Origin: Caryophanales bacterium
GTDB taxonomy: Bacteria > Bacillota_I > Bacilli_A > RFN20 > JAISJY01
Assembly: GCA_031261365.1 (NCBI GenBank)
Contig: JAISJY010000052.1
Location: 1 to 5,864, forward strand
Reading direction: 5' to 3'
Length of the DNA: 5,864 bases
In this document: one piece after another, positions 1-5,572 of the stretch
Numbering within the stretch: position 1 is the stretch's first letter
Layout of the letters: each line of letters starts with the position of its first letter
The notes under the pieces: model-generated
The model's input: only the letters and a program-made list of their open reading frames with translations
What the model was told of the DNA's origin: nothing
Databases searched by the model: none
Program-made: the position numbers and the translations under genes

Positions 1-447
1 GATAATAGTCAAATGGTTGTTATTAATGTAGAAAATGAAGAATTAGTATACTATGATACGATTTCAATTGAGGAAGCAGAGGTTATTTCAGTTTTTAAAG
101 AAGAGTGTAATGTTAATAATGTTTTTAATAATACAATTTTACCTCCTTCAGCCGAATTAGATTATGCAATTAATGACCCTGATTTGATTATTGATTTTAC
201 TTTTTTAACTAATGAAGAAAGAACTTTTATTGATATTTTTTCTACAGTAGTTACAATTATAGACATTACTGAAGTTCCTATAGAAGTTGAAGAAGAAATA
301 TATGTTCATTTAGATGCTACAACAGCTAAAACCGAAAAAACTCTACCTATATTTAGCACCATTACAGTATATACAAAAGAACTCTCTTTACTAGCACCTG
401 AAATTGATGTTCACATCTTAGATTCATATTTACCACTAGAAGATTAA
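1..447 (+). CDS. Acidic protein of unknown function, 3' part (cut by window edge)
   Basis: The reading frame is open from the first base to a TAA at 445-447. The first ATG (13-15) has no Shine-Dalgarno before it, and the frame continues through it to the edge, so the true start is probably outside the window. The visible 148 residues are strikingly acidic: counting from the ATG there are about 31 Asp/Glu against 5 Lys/Arg. They are rich in Val, Ile and Thr in alternating patterns, which suggests beta structure. There is one Cys, no membrane segment and no motif I recognise. It is the only plus-strand gene seen and ends 1 base from the stop of the convergent minus-strand operon. Such composition would suit the tail of a surface or virion protein, but that is only inference from composition. 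Confidence 0.7.
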   Translation, partial: DNSQMVVINVENEELVYYDTISIEEAEVISVFKEECNVNNVFNNTILPPSAELDYAINDPDLIIDFTFLTNEERTFIDIFSTVVTIIDITEVPIEVEEEIYVHLDATTAKTEKTLPIFSTITVYTKELSLLAPEIDVHILDSYLPLED

Positions 448-448
448 G

Positions 449-826
449 TTATTTTTTCTTCTTGTAGTAATTTATAACATAGTCAAATACTTCTTCAGCT
501 GTTTGATTATGTTCTTTGTCTTCAAAAGCACATGGTGCTATAAAACTTGCACCATTTTGTCTCACACTAAAACTCCCTGTTTTAATCCACTCATAATCTG
601 GCTTCAATACTCCTTTATTTACTAATTCAAGAAATATTAAATGAGCTTTTCTATTGACTTCTCTATATAACTTCTTGTCCCTAATAACTTCCTTGCACTT
701 TCCTTCTCTAACTTTTTCCCAATCATAAGTATCCAATTCATAAGTTGTGTCATACTCATTAATAGCTAAATTATATATCTCTATGTCTTTAAGATAACTT
801 AATAATTCTACTTCATTTATTTTCAT
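449..826 (-). CDS. Hypothetical protein, 125 aa, last gene of the operon
   Basis: I do not recognise this family. The protein is soluble and mixed in charge, with a predicted helical N-terminal part, Trp at residues 36 and 80, a central Lys/Arg-rich stretch, a GASFIAPCAFED segment near residues 92-103 and a lysine tail (YYKKKK). There is no signal peptide or membrane segment. The ATG follows the stop of the zinc-ribbon gene by 11 bases and has no Shine-Dalgarno at the normal distance (the nearest purine run, AAGGAA, is about 24 bases away). Translation probably depends on ribosomes that have just finished the upstream gene. Its stop lies 1 base from the stop of the convergent plus-strand gene, and I see no terminator hairpin there. 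Confidence 0.75.
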   Translation of the reverse strand: MKINEVELLSYLKDIEIYNLAINEYDTTYELDTYDWEKVREGKCKEVIRDKKLYREVNRKAHLIFLELVNKGVLKPDYEWIKTGSFSVRQNGASFIAPCAFEDKEHNQTAEEVFDYVINYYKKKK

Positions 827-837
827 ATTGTTTATAA

Positions 838-1950
838 TTATAAAACTAATTCCTTGACTTCTTCTAGTATTTCGGGAGGAACATATTTTAACTTTCTTGT
901 TTTTTCTTGAATATCTTTACACTTATTTAAAGAAGCTATACAAAAATCTTTGGTCCGACTATTTAAAGGTACTTCAAAAATATACGGTAGAGGTGCATTT
1001 ACTTTCACCAACATATCAACCATTTCTTTGGTTTTAAAGACTTCTGGAATTAAATCAAATTTATATCCAGACTTTAATGTAGCCAAACAAAAATTAAAGG
1101 TCCATGCCACACGAGGAATAGAAATACCATCTTCCCACTCTATCGGTTTACCAATAGAAATCCTACTTTCAGGGTCTTGTCTATAAACTTTTTTACTCTT
1201 AAAATATTTAGAAACTTTTACTCCCAGAATCTTTAATAATTCATAAATATGGATTGGTGGTATTTTACTTTTATTAAAATATTTACACCTTAAATCTACT
1301 AATTCAGTATGGTGAAGATTAAGTCCACCATGAATATCATAATAACTACATTTAGAACATTGATAATGTGAGACAAAGATTCTCCCAGACAAAGGACTAA
1401 AACCAAAATGAATAAGAAACATTTTTTCATGACACTCTGGACATATTTTAGAATAAGCTGGTTCATTAATATAAAGTTTTAAAAGCTCACCTAAAGTTAT
1501 TTTATCTCTCTCTTGAGATATATACATACTTGAATATAAGGTTTTAGGTATCATTATATTAGCATACTTTGGCTCATTTATAATTAACTCACTATTGTCT
1601 AAGAAAAGTCCTAAATTATCATAAAATGAATTGATATAATTTCTTTCTCTTTCCCTGTAATCTTCGTATTTTACAAGCATTTTAGAGTATTTTTTTTCAG
1701 TAATACCCATTTCAGCAAAGTTAGGCAAATTAGAATCTTTGTATGAGCAATATATTTTATAGCCATCTACATAAACATAACTAAGCAAACCTATTTCTTC
1801 TCTATCTCTATTTAAAAACTTTATTGTTTCATCTATTGTTCCTACAAAAGCTACATCTTCTTCTTTTAATCCTAATTTTTCCAAGTCTAGCTTGTTTTTA
1901 ATTTCATTATTCCCATTTGCCTTTTTCACTTCGTTATTTTCTGTTTTCAT
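838..1950 (-). CDS. Zinc-ribbon protein with C-terminal helical repeats, 370 aa
   Basis: Residues 1-30 are charged, Asn/Lys/Glu-rich and probably disordered. Residues 30-165 show no motif I know. Residues 170-201 form a clear four-cysteine zinc ribbon: CPEC at 170-173 and CSKC at 198-201, separated by a 24-residue hairpin. From about 280 to 362 there are roughly three degenerate repeats of 25-30 residues, with Phe-Cys-x-Ala or an equivalent near the start and Ile/Val-Pro near the end (LIPEVFK, FEVPLNS, KYVPPEIL). They resemble in form the short helical repeats of families such as DUF4116. I infer a nucleic-acid or protein-binding adaptor; no catalytic motif is visible. The ATG overlaps the stop of the upstream gene (ATGA, 1947-1950), and a strong Shine-Dalgarno, AAGGAAGGG, lies 5 bases before it, so this start is secure. 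Confidence 0.85.
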   Translation of the reverse strand: MKTENNEVKKANGNNEIKNKLDLEKLGLKEEDVAFVGTIDETIKFLNRDREEIGLLSYVYVDGYKIYCSYKDSNLPNFAEMGITEKKYSKMLVKYEDYRERERNYINSFYDNLGLFLDNSELIINEPKYANIMIPKTLYSSMYISQERDKITLGELLKLYINEPAYSKICPECHEKMFLIHFGFSPLSGRIFVSHYQCSKCSYYDIHGGLNLHHTELVDLRCKYFNKSKIPPIHIYELLKILGVKVSKYFKSKKVYRQDPESRISIGKPIEWEDGISIPRVAWTFNFCLATLKSGYKFDLIPEVFKTKEMVDMLVKVNAPLPYIFEVPLNSRTKDFCIASLNKCKDIQEKTRKLKYVPPEILEEVKELVL

Positions 1951-2405
1951 TTTTTCCCTTCCTTATCATAATTAAAATGTCTTTTTTTAGCTTTTTTATA
2001 TTCTTCTATAAACGGTCTCAGTTTTTCATTATCAATTTTATCTAAATTAAATATAATGTTCATACCAAAGAACATTCTAATATGCGTACTAGAAATATTA
2101 TGATTTGGATCGTGTAAATCAAAGAAAATCGGATTATAATAAGCCGTATTATCACTTGTTTCCTTTTCATAATATAAGCAAAAGCCTTCCTCAAAAAAGA
2201 ATATAAATCTATAGATTATTTCAGTTAATTTTAAACCTTCAACTTTATATCTATATTCTACTATCTCTGCTCCATTAATAATCAAGGTTGAAGACTTATA
2301 AAAATAAGGTGTATTTTCTTTAAATGCTTTAAACTGTAAAATATCTACTTGTCTAACACGCTTCAAAACTGCTTTTTTCAAAACGATTTTTTCTTCTTTG
2401 GTCAT
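1947..2405 (-). CDS. Hypothetical protein, 152 aa
   Basis: I do not recognise this protein with confidence. It has a basic N-terminal helix (residues 1-20), a central aromatic-rich segment with an YRYK motif followed by IIYRFIFFFEEGFCLYY, and a His-containing stretch near residues 97-112 (DLHDPNHNISSTHIRMFFG). A lysine-rich tail closes it. The aromatic strands plus the closely spaced histidines loosely recall small uncharacterised families with an HPxxHLHxG-type signature (such as DUF2290), but the match is weak. FIFFF is too short and polar-flanked to be a membrane helix. The start is well supported: an AGGAG sits 7 bases before the ATG, which overlaps the stop of the phosphoesterase gene (ATGA). 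Its own stop overlaps the start of the zinc-ribbon gene in the same way, so it is the middle member of a coupled operon. Confidence 0.8.
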   Translation of the reverse strand: MTKEEKIVLKKAVLKRVRQVDILQFKAFKENTPYFYKSSTLIINGAEIVEYRYKVEGLKLTEIIYRFIFFFEEGFCLYYEKETSDNTAYYNPIFFDLHDPNHNISSTHIRMFFGMNIIFNLDKIDNEKLRPFIEEYKKAKKRHFNYDKEGKK

Positions 2406-2923
2406 ATAATTTCTCCTTTAAATATTTGATTATTTTTAACTAATTCTACAAATGTAACCGGCTCATAATTATTAATTTCCACTGAGGCATTAAGAACATT
2501 ATTCATAGTTTTTAATAGAGGTAAATCATTATTATGAATATGACCATGAATTAAATATGTTCCTTCAAAACACAACATAGGGTAGTGACATAGTGTTACT
2601 TTATTTTTACCATTACTAAAAGTTAATAATTCATTAACACTAATAAAGTATTTCTTTAAATCAACTTTATTAAGCCATTTCTTATCATGATTACCAATAA
2701 TTAAGTGTTTCTTACCTTTTAATTGTTTCAAGATTAATTCAGGATCTTCGCTAGAACGGTAAAACAAATCACCAATAATATAAACAGTGTCTCCGTTACT
2801 AACTTTATTATTCCACTTTTTAATTAAAGTAGAGTTCATTTCTTCTAAACTCACAAAAGGTCTATTAGTTAATTTAATAATATTATAATGTCCAAAATGA
2901 GTATCGCTTATATAGTAAATCAT
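2402..2923 (-). CDS. Calcineurin-like metallophosphoesterase, 173 aa
   Basis: This is a small two-metal phosphoesterase of the calcineurin-like superfamily. With the ATG at 2923, the motifs in order are D7-x-H9 (SDTHFGH), G51-D52, GNHD at 77-80, H113 in CHYP, and GHIH at 127-130. These are the metal-binding and catalytic ligands, and all are present. The C-terminal NASVEINNYEPV also fits this family, as does the length. Substrate cannot be read from sequence; relatives hydrolyse phosphodiesters or phosphomonoesters and often occur in phages and mobile regions. A GTG at 2947 would add eight residues but has no Shine-Dalgarno and overlaps the upstream gene by 23 bases. Starting with MIYYISDTHFGH is typical of the family, and this ATG follows the upstream stop by one base (TAA-T-ATG), suggesting termination-reinitiation. 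Confidence 0.93.
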   Translation of the reverse strand: MIYYISDTHFGHYNIIKLTNRPFVSLEEMNSTLIKKWNNKVSNGDTVYIIGDLFYRSSEDPELILKQLKGKKHLIIGNHDKKWLNKVDLKKYFISVNELLTFSNGKNKVTLCHYPMLCFEGTYLIHGHIHNNDLPLLKTMNNVLNASVEINNYEPVTFVELVKNNQIFKGEII

Positions 2924-2924
2924 A

Positions 2925-3605
2925 TTATTTAGCCCGACATACTCCACCTGAAATCAAAAGATACGGTTCTTTAGAGAAACCCTTTAAAGCCTCTTCTTTA
3001 GTTTTTCCTTCACTACAATATTTTTCATCAACCACCATAAATACCCGAATATCATAAAAAGGCATATTAAGATTACAGTCTATAACCTTAAGATTATCAA
3101 TGATTTCAATACTATGAATTATATAATCTGAGCCTGAAATCATCATCATATTATTATCAAAAAATACATTATTAAACTTAAAATTACAATTAATTTCATT
3201 TGCTCTTTTATAAATATTACCATCTGTCAAAGGATTATGAGAAACATCTAAACGGGAGTTTCGGCGATTATACTCTTGTCCAATTCTCTGCCACCCGAAT
3301 ACCCAACAGTCATAAATCTCACCAATTCTCTGTATTTCTTTAAAATCAATAGTTCTTAAATTATTAATTGATAAATCTAGATACTGCGTTATTTTCCTTA
3401 TTTTACCAAAGTTAATATTAACTAATTTATTATTTCTTAAATTGATATAACCATCAACAAATTGAATATTATTAAAATTAACATTTATTAAATCTCCGTT
3501 TTCTAAATCTAATCCTTCTTTTAATTCAACTACCTCATCATTAAAAACTAATTCATTCTCCTTTAATGTGGCTAGTTTCTTCTCAAGTATTTCTGATAAT
3601 TTCAT
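2925..3605 (-). CDS. Leucine-rich-repeat-like protein, 226 aa, first gene of the operon
   Basis: After a helical N-terminal segment (MKLSEILEKKL), residues from about 30 to 100 contain degenerate leucine-rich-type repeats of about 21-23 residues with an L/I-x-L-x-x-N-x-L core (YINLRNNKL, YLDLSINNL, then LDVSHNPL later). This suggests a short beta solenoid that would bind a protein partner. The rest (about 130-226) is unassigned; it contains DNNMMMISGSDY and a C-terminal half of alternating hydrophobic residues. There is no signal peptide or membrane segment, so it is probably cytoplasmic. The frame extends upstream to ATGs at 3632 and 3644, but the ATG at 3605 has a doubled Shine-Dalgarno 5 bases away, and the promoter would start RNA near 3642, too close to or beyond the upstream ATGs. 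LRR-like proteins next to a nuclease-like enzyme could be recognition partners, but this is inference. Confidence 0.82.
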   Translation of the reverse strand: MKLSEILEKKLATLKENELVFNDEVVELKEGLDLENGDLINVNFNNIQFVDGYINLRNNKLVNINFGKIRKITQYLDLSINNLRTIDFKEIQRIGEIYDCWVFGWQRIGQEYNRRNSRLDVSHNPLTDGNIYKRANEINCNFKFNNVFFDNNMMMISGSDYIIHSIEIIDNLKVIDCNLNMPFYDIRVFMVVDEKYCSEGKTKEEALKGFSKEPYLLISGGVCRAK

Positions 3606-3610
3606 TTTTT

Positions 3611-3620
3611 CTCCTCTCCT
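3611..3620 (-). promoter_or_regulatory. Tandem Shine-Dalgarno of the LRR-like gene
   Basis: On the minus strand AGGAGAGGAG holds two overlapping anti-Shine-Dalgarno matches, the nearer ending 5 bases before the ATG at 3605. It decides that start over two in-frame upstream ATGs (3632 and 3644) that lack any ribosome binding site. Confidence 0.85.
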
Positions 3621-3648
3621 GTCTTTTTCCATATTTAAAAACAATTTA

Positions 3649-3678
3649 ATTTTATTTTATTAATTTTGCTAATGTCAA
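3649..3678 (-). promoter_or_regulatory. Sigma-A-type promoter of the five-gene operon
   Basis: On the minus strand a perfect -35 box TTGACA (3678-3673) is followed by an 18-base AT-rich spacer and a -10 box TAAAAT (3654-3649), 5 of 6 matches to TATAAT. Transcription would begin near 3642, giving a leader of about 37 bases before the LRR-like gene. It lies between the end of the rtcB C-terminal part and the operon, so the operon can be expressed independently of rtcB. Confidence 0.75.
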
Positions 3679-3696
3679 CTTTTCTTGGTAACTTTT

Positions 3697-4197
3697 TTAA
3701 TTATTTGCTTTAAAGTTATAAATAGGAATTAATCTTTTAACTATTTCAGCGGTTGGTTCAATAGCTTTAATTATTTCTTCCATATTCTTATAAACAAAAG
3801 GTGCTTCATCTAATGTGCCTCTGCTTATACTAGTAGAATAAATACCTTCCATAGACTTACTATATTCTTCCATCGTAAAAACTTTTCTAGCCATGCTTCT
3901 ACCATATAATCGTCCTGCTCCGTGTGGTGCTGAATAATTCCAATCTTTATTCCCTTTCCCTTTACAAACCAATAAACCATCTCGCATATTCAAAGGTATT
4001 AATAAATCTTCACCTAATTGAGCCGAAGTTGCTCCTTTTCTTAATATCATATTTTCAACATCAATAAAATTATGAGTAGAATGAATAACACCTAAGTTTC
4101 TACCTCTTAACCCTACTAAAATAGTGTTAATAATCTTTTCATGATTTCTTTTAGCAAACTCATTCATTATTTTCATATCAAATAAATAATTTTGCAT
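3697..4197 (-). CDS. rtcB: RtcB RNA ligase, C-terminal part (frameshifted)
   Basis: This frame carries the second half of RtcB, the Mn/GTP-dependent ligase that joins RNA 2',3'-cyclic phosphate or 3'-phosphate ends to 5'-OH ends. Visible motifs are HSTHNFID (H42, a metal ligand), RKGATSAQ, and APHGAGR, where H92 is the family's guanylylated histidine. DEAPFVYKNMEEI follows, and the typical IPIYNFK terminus supplies the conserved lysine near the C-terminal end. The displayed first Met is internal to the family sequence: codons before it in this frame read LKGLSYLSGED, a well-conserved RtcB segment, and no ATG, GTG or TTG precedes it before a TGA at 4276-4278. GGGGA lies a few bases before this ATG, so internal initiation is possible but weakly supported. 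Alone, this part lacks D72/C75/H147/H160 of the N-terminal half and should not be active. Confidence 0.85.
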   Translation of the reverse strand: MQNYLFDMKIMNEFAKRNHEKIINTILVGLRGRNLGVIHSTHNFIDVENMILRKGATSAQLGEDLLIPLNMRDGLLVCKGKGNKDWNYSAPHGAGRLYGRSMARKVFTMEEYSKSMEGIYSTSISRGTLDEAPFVYKNMEEIIKAIEPTAEIVKRLIPIYNFKANN

Positions 4198-4226
4198 ATC
4201 TTCCCCACTTAAATAAGATAATCCTT

Positions 4227-4275
4227 TTAATAATTCATTTCTTTGCTTCTTTCTTCGGCTAATGCTTGATAATAT
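4227..4275 (-). other. rtcB: Frameshift interval inside rtcB (-1)
   Basis: The two RtcB reading frames overlap only here: the downstream frame has a TGA at 4276-4278 and the upstream frame ends at the TAA at 4227-4229. Slipping back one base right after the last sense codon (TAT) restores MNY-LKGLSYLSGED, the expected RtcB sequence, and gives a 364-residue protein. Equivalently, one extra T at the TATTAA sequence would repair the gene. No classical X-XXY-YYZ slippery heptamer in the zero frame is present. Confidence 0.75.
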
Positions 4276-4790
4276 TCAGCTACTAATAATCCTATATTCC
4301 TTGAACCTGTATGAACTGAAATATAACCATCTTCGTAGGCTTCTATAAAATGATTACCACCTCCCAATGTTCCTAAAGAATGGGTGGCTTTTTTAATATT
4401 ATTTCTAGATAAATGTTCGGCACACTTTAATTGTTCAAAAAACTCATATTCAATAGTTGGAACATTATGAACACTTCTACCCGAAGGAACATATTTTTTA
4501 ATTAAATCATCTAATTTATCTAACATATCTTTTAAATCTAAATCAGTCTTTAACAAAGAAACTGAACAAGAAATATCTACTCCAACTAAATTTGGACATA
4601 CTTTATCTTTAATAAGCATAGTAGTACCGATAACACATCCTTTACCAGCATGACAGTCTGGCATAAATCTTATATTAGCATCTTCTCCTAAAATACTATT
4701 ACTCATTTCTAGCATTTGCGTTTTAGCACTATCTTCAATAGTATCAGCAAAACATTTAACAATGCCATATTTAGTTTCATATATTTCCAT
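4227..4790 (-). CDS. rtcB: RtcB RNA ligase, N-terminal part (frameshifted)
   Basis: The 187 residues match the N-terminal half of RtcB. MPDCHAGKGCVIGTTM (43-58) and VGVDISC (69-75) supply the first metal ligands, D72 and C75. LGGGNHFIE (142-150) supplies N146 and the metal ligand H147, and HTGSRNIG (160-167) supplies H160. The frame then runs into TAA after KEMNY, about where the next conserved block (KGLSYLSGED) should start; that block is found in the -1 frame. An intact enzyme of this short class would be about 364 residues, which the two parts give together. The ATG at 4790 is preceded by AGAGAGG at 7 bases, a good site. Phage and bacterial relatives repair cleaved tRNA or rRNA; no RtcA, RtcR or release-factor-H gene is in the window. 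The gene is either newly inactivated, recoded, or a sequence error. Confidence 0.9.
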   Translation of the reverse strand: MEIYETKYGIVKCFADTIEDSAKTQMLEMSNSILGEDANIRFMPDCHAGKGCVIGTTMLIKDKVCPNLVGVDISCSVSLLKTDLDLKDMLDKLDDLIKKYVPSGRSVHNVPTIEYEFFEQLKCAEHLSRNNIKKATHSLGTLGGGNHFIEAYEDGYISVHTGSRNIGLLVAEYYQALAEERSKEMNY

Positions 4791-4952
4791 TTTGTTACCT
4801 CTCTTTAATCATATCTTTTAATTTTTTATATTTCCACTTTTCTTAATACTTTTTGAAAATATTTAAAAATAATGCAATTTATCATTAATAAAAGATGTTT
4901 TTATATGAATATATTAATCAACAACTAAAACTTTTTTAACTGTTTCCTTTGC
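4791..4952 (-). other. Intergenic region upstream of rtcB
   Basis: These 162 bases separate the lipoprotein stop from the rtcB start. They hold the rtcB Shine-Dalgarno (4797-4803) and must hold its promoter if it has its own, but no -35/-10 pair with good spacing stands out. A lone TATAAA on the minus strand lies near 4830 without a convincing -35. The only inverted repeats are all-AT (for example ATAAAA 4888-4893 with TTTTAT 4899-4904) and are expected by chance in DNA this AT-rich. No terminator is seen. Confidence 0.5.
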
Positions 4953-5360
4953 TTAACCGCCTACATATCCATAATAAAAAGTAGCATTATTAGTTATATA
5001 AAAGTCATATCCAATTTCATTTTCATAAGTAAAATTGTTTTTTTCTTTAAAATAACCTGTATTTGTATAATAACCATAACATTGATTTCCCGAACATGAA
5101 GGAAGCACATAGTCAAGTTTTCCTTCAATACTGAATAAATCTTCACTTGTAAAAAAGTAATTATTATTGTATTTTATTTTACTTGTTGAAAGAACAGTAT
5201 CACCAAAAGAAACTATAAAACTTGGCTCTAATGAGTAATTTAAAACATTTAATTGAATGAAAGTATATTCTATAATACCTTCCGTTTTAGAAGAAGAATT
5301 ATTCTTTTCTATACACCCACTCATTAATATTGTTGCAATGATTAAAGCTGTTTTTTTTAT
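4953..5360 (-). CDS. Predicted lipoprotein with ATA start, 135 aa
   Basis: The first ATG in this frame (5324) falls inside a signal peptide. Extending the frame 12 codons upstream gives KKTALIIATILMSGC, a textbook lipoprotein signal: two lysines, a hydrophobic core and a lipobox MSGC with Cys at residue 16. The codon that should start it is ATA (5360-5358), placed 7 bases after a strong AAAGGAG; no ATG, GTG or TTG exists in the frame up to the stop at 5397-5399. After the lipidated Cys comes a Ser/Asn linker (EKNNSSSKT), then about 105 residues of Tyr/Phe/Asn-rich, probably beta-strand sequence, with a CSGNQC pair that may form a disulfide. The C-terminus is YYGYVGG. The protein should sit on the outer face of the cytoplasmic membrane. 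I do not recognise the family; function is unknown. ATA either acts as a rare start codon or marks a mutated ATG. Confidence 0.75.
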   Translation of the reverse strand: MKKTALIIATILMSGCIEKNNSSSKTEGIIEYTFIQLNVLNYSLEPSFIVSFGDTVLSTSKIKYNNNYFFTSEDLFSIEGKLDYVLPSCSGNQCYGYYTNTGYFKEKNNFTYENEIGYDFYITNNATFYYGYVGG

Positions 5361-5374
5361 TTTTCTTCTCCTTT
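5361..5374 (-). promoter_or_regulatory. Shine-Dalgarno that places the lipoprotein start at ATA
   Basis: On the minus strand AAAGGAG (5374-5368) is followed by the 7-base spacer AAGAAAA and then ATA AAA AAA, the beginning of the signal peptide. Site strength and spacing are those of a normal start, so the ATA at 5360 is favoured over the ATG at 5324, which has no such site. Confidence 0.8.
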
Positions 5375-5417
5375 CAGTACCTAATAAATATAAAACTTAA
5401 GCAATTTAATTTTACCA

Positions 5418-5447
5418 TTTATAATAGTAATATGTTATTTTTTGCAA
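5418..5447 (-). promoter_or_regulatory. Candidate promoter of the lipoprotein gene
   Basis: On the minus strand TTGCAA (5447-5442, 4 of 6 to TTGACA), an 18-base spacer and TATAAA (5423-5418, 5 of 6 to TATAAT) form a plausible sigma-A promoter. Transcription would begin about 50 bases before the ATA start. AT-rich composition makes such matches common, so this is moderate evidence. Confidence 0.5.
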
Positions 5448-5453
5448 TAGATC

Positions 5454-5478
5454 AGTAAGTGCAGATTTTGCACATACT
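5454..5478. repeat. Inverted repeat just upstream of the lipoprotein promoter
   Basis: AGTA-a-GTGCA and TGCAC-a-TACT form two arms of nine paired bases with one A/A mismatch, around a 5-base centre GATTT. It ends 7 bases from the -35 box of the lipoprotein promoter. There is no T-run on either side, so it is not a classical terminator. It may be an operator, or a hairpin at the 3' end of the upstream membrane-protein transcript. Confidence 0.6.
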
Positions 5479-5525
5479 TGATTACTATTTAGCTCTATAT
5501 CAACATTCTATTATTTTAAATCTGC
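5461..5525. repeat. Long-range inverted repeat overlapping the hairpin
   Basis: GCAGATTT (5461-5468) and AAATCTGC (5518-5525) are perfect 8-base complements 49 bases apart. The left copy covers the loop and part of one stem arm of the 5454-5478 hairpin, so the two pairings exclude each other. In RNA this could make a switch between two folds; in DNA it could be paired protein sites. An 8-base match alone can arise by chance. Confidence 0.4.
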
Positions 5526-5572
5526 TTATTTTAAAATGTCATAAGAAATTACATCAATAATATCGTTCAAAA

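Noticed and set aside
406..417. Short inverted repeat GATGT-TC-ACATC near the gene end, as a terminator
   Set aside because: The 2-base loop is too small, no T-run follows on either strand, and it lies inside coding sequence.
831..844. Perfect 14-base palindrome TTTATAATTATAAA between two operon genes
   Set aside because: It contains only A and T, spans the stop codon of the zinc-ribbon gene, and such palindromes are expected by chance in this composition.
950..1186. Plus-strand open frame of 78 codons
   Set aside because: It lies wholly inside the well-supported zinc-ribbon gene on the other strand, has no Shine-Dalgarno and no recognisable domain. It is a shadow frame.
3606..3644. Longer N-terminus of the LRR-like protein from ATG 3632 or 3644
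   Set aside because: Neither ATG has a ribosome binding site, and the promoter predicts an RNA start near 3642, while the ATG at 3605 has a doubled Shine-Dalgarno.
4227..4275. Classical programmed -1 slippery site in rtcB
   Set aside because: No X-XXY-YYZ heptamer occurs in the zero frame within the interval where the shift must happen, and no clear stimulatory stem follows. Recoding is not excluded, but the usual signal is absent.
4884..4918. Inverted repeats ATTAATA/TATTAAT and ATAAAA/TTTTAT upstream of rtcB
   Set aside because: The arms are made only of A and T and would be unstable; nothing else supports a terminator or small RNA.
5511..5535. Direct repeat TTATTTTAAA, two copies with a 15-base period
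   Set aside because: The repeat is AT-only, has just two copies and no flanking conservation; likely chance.
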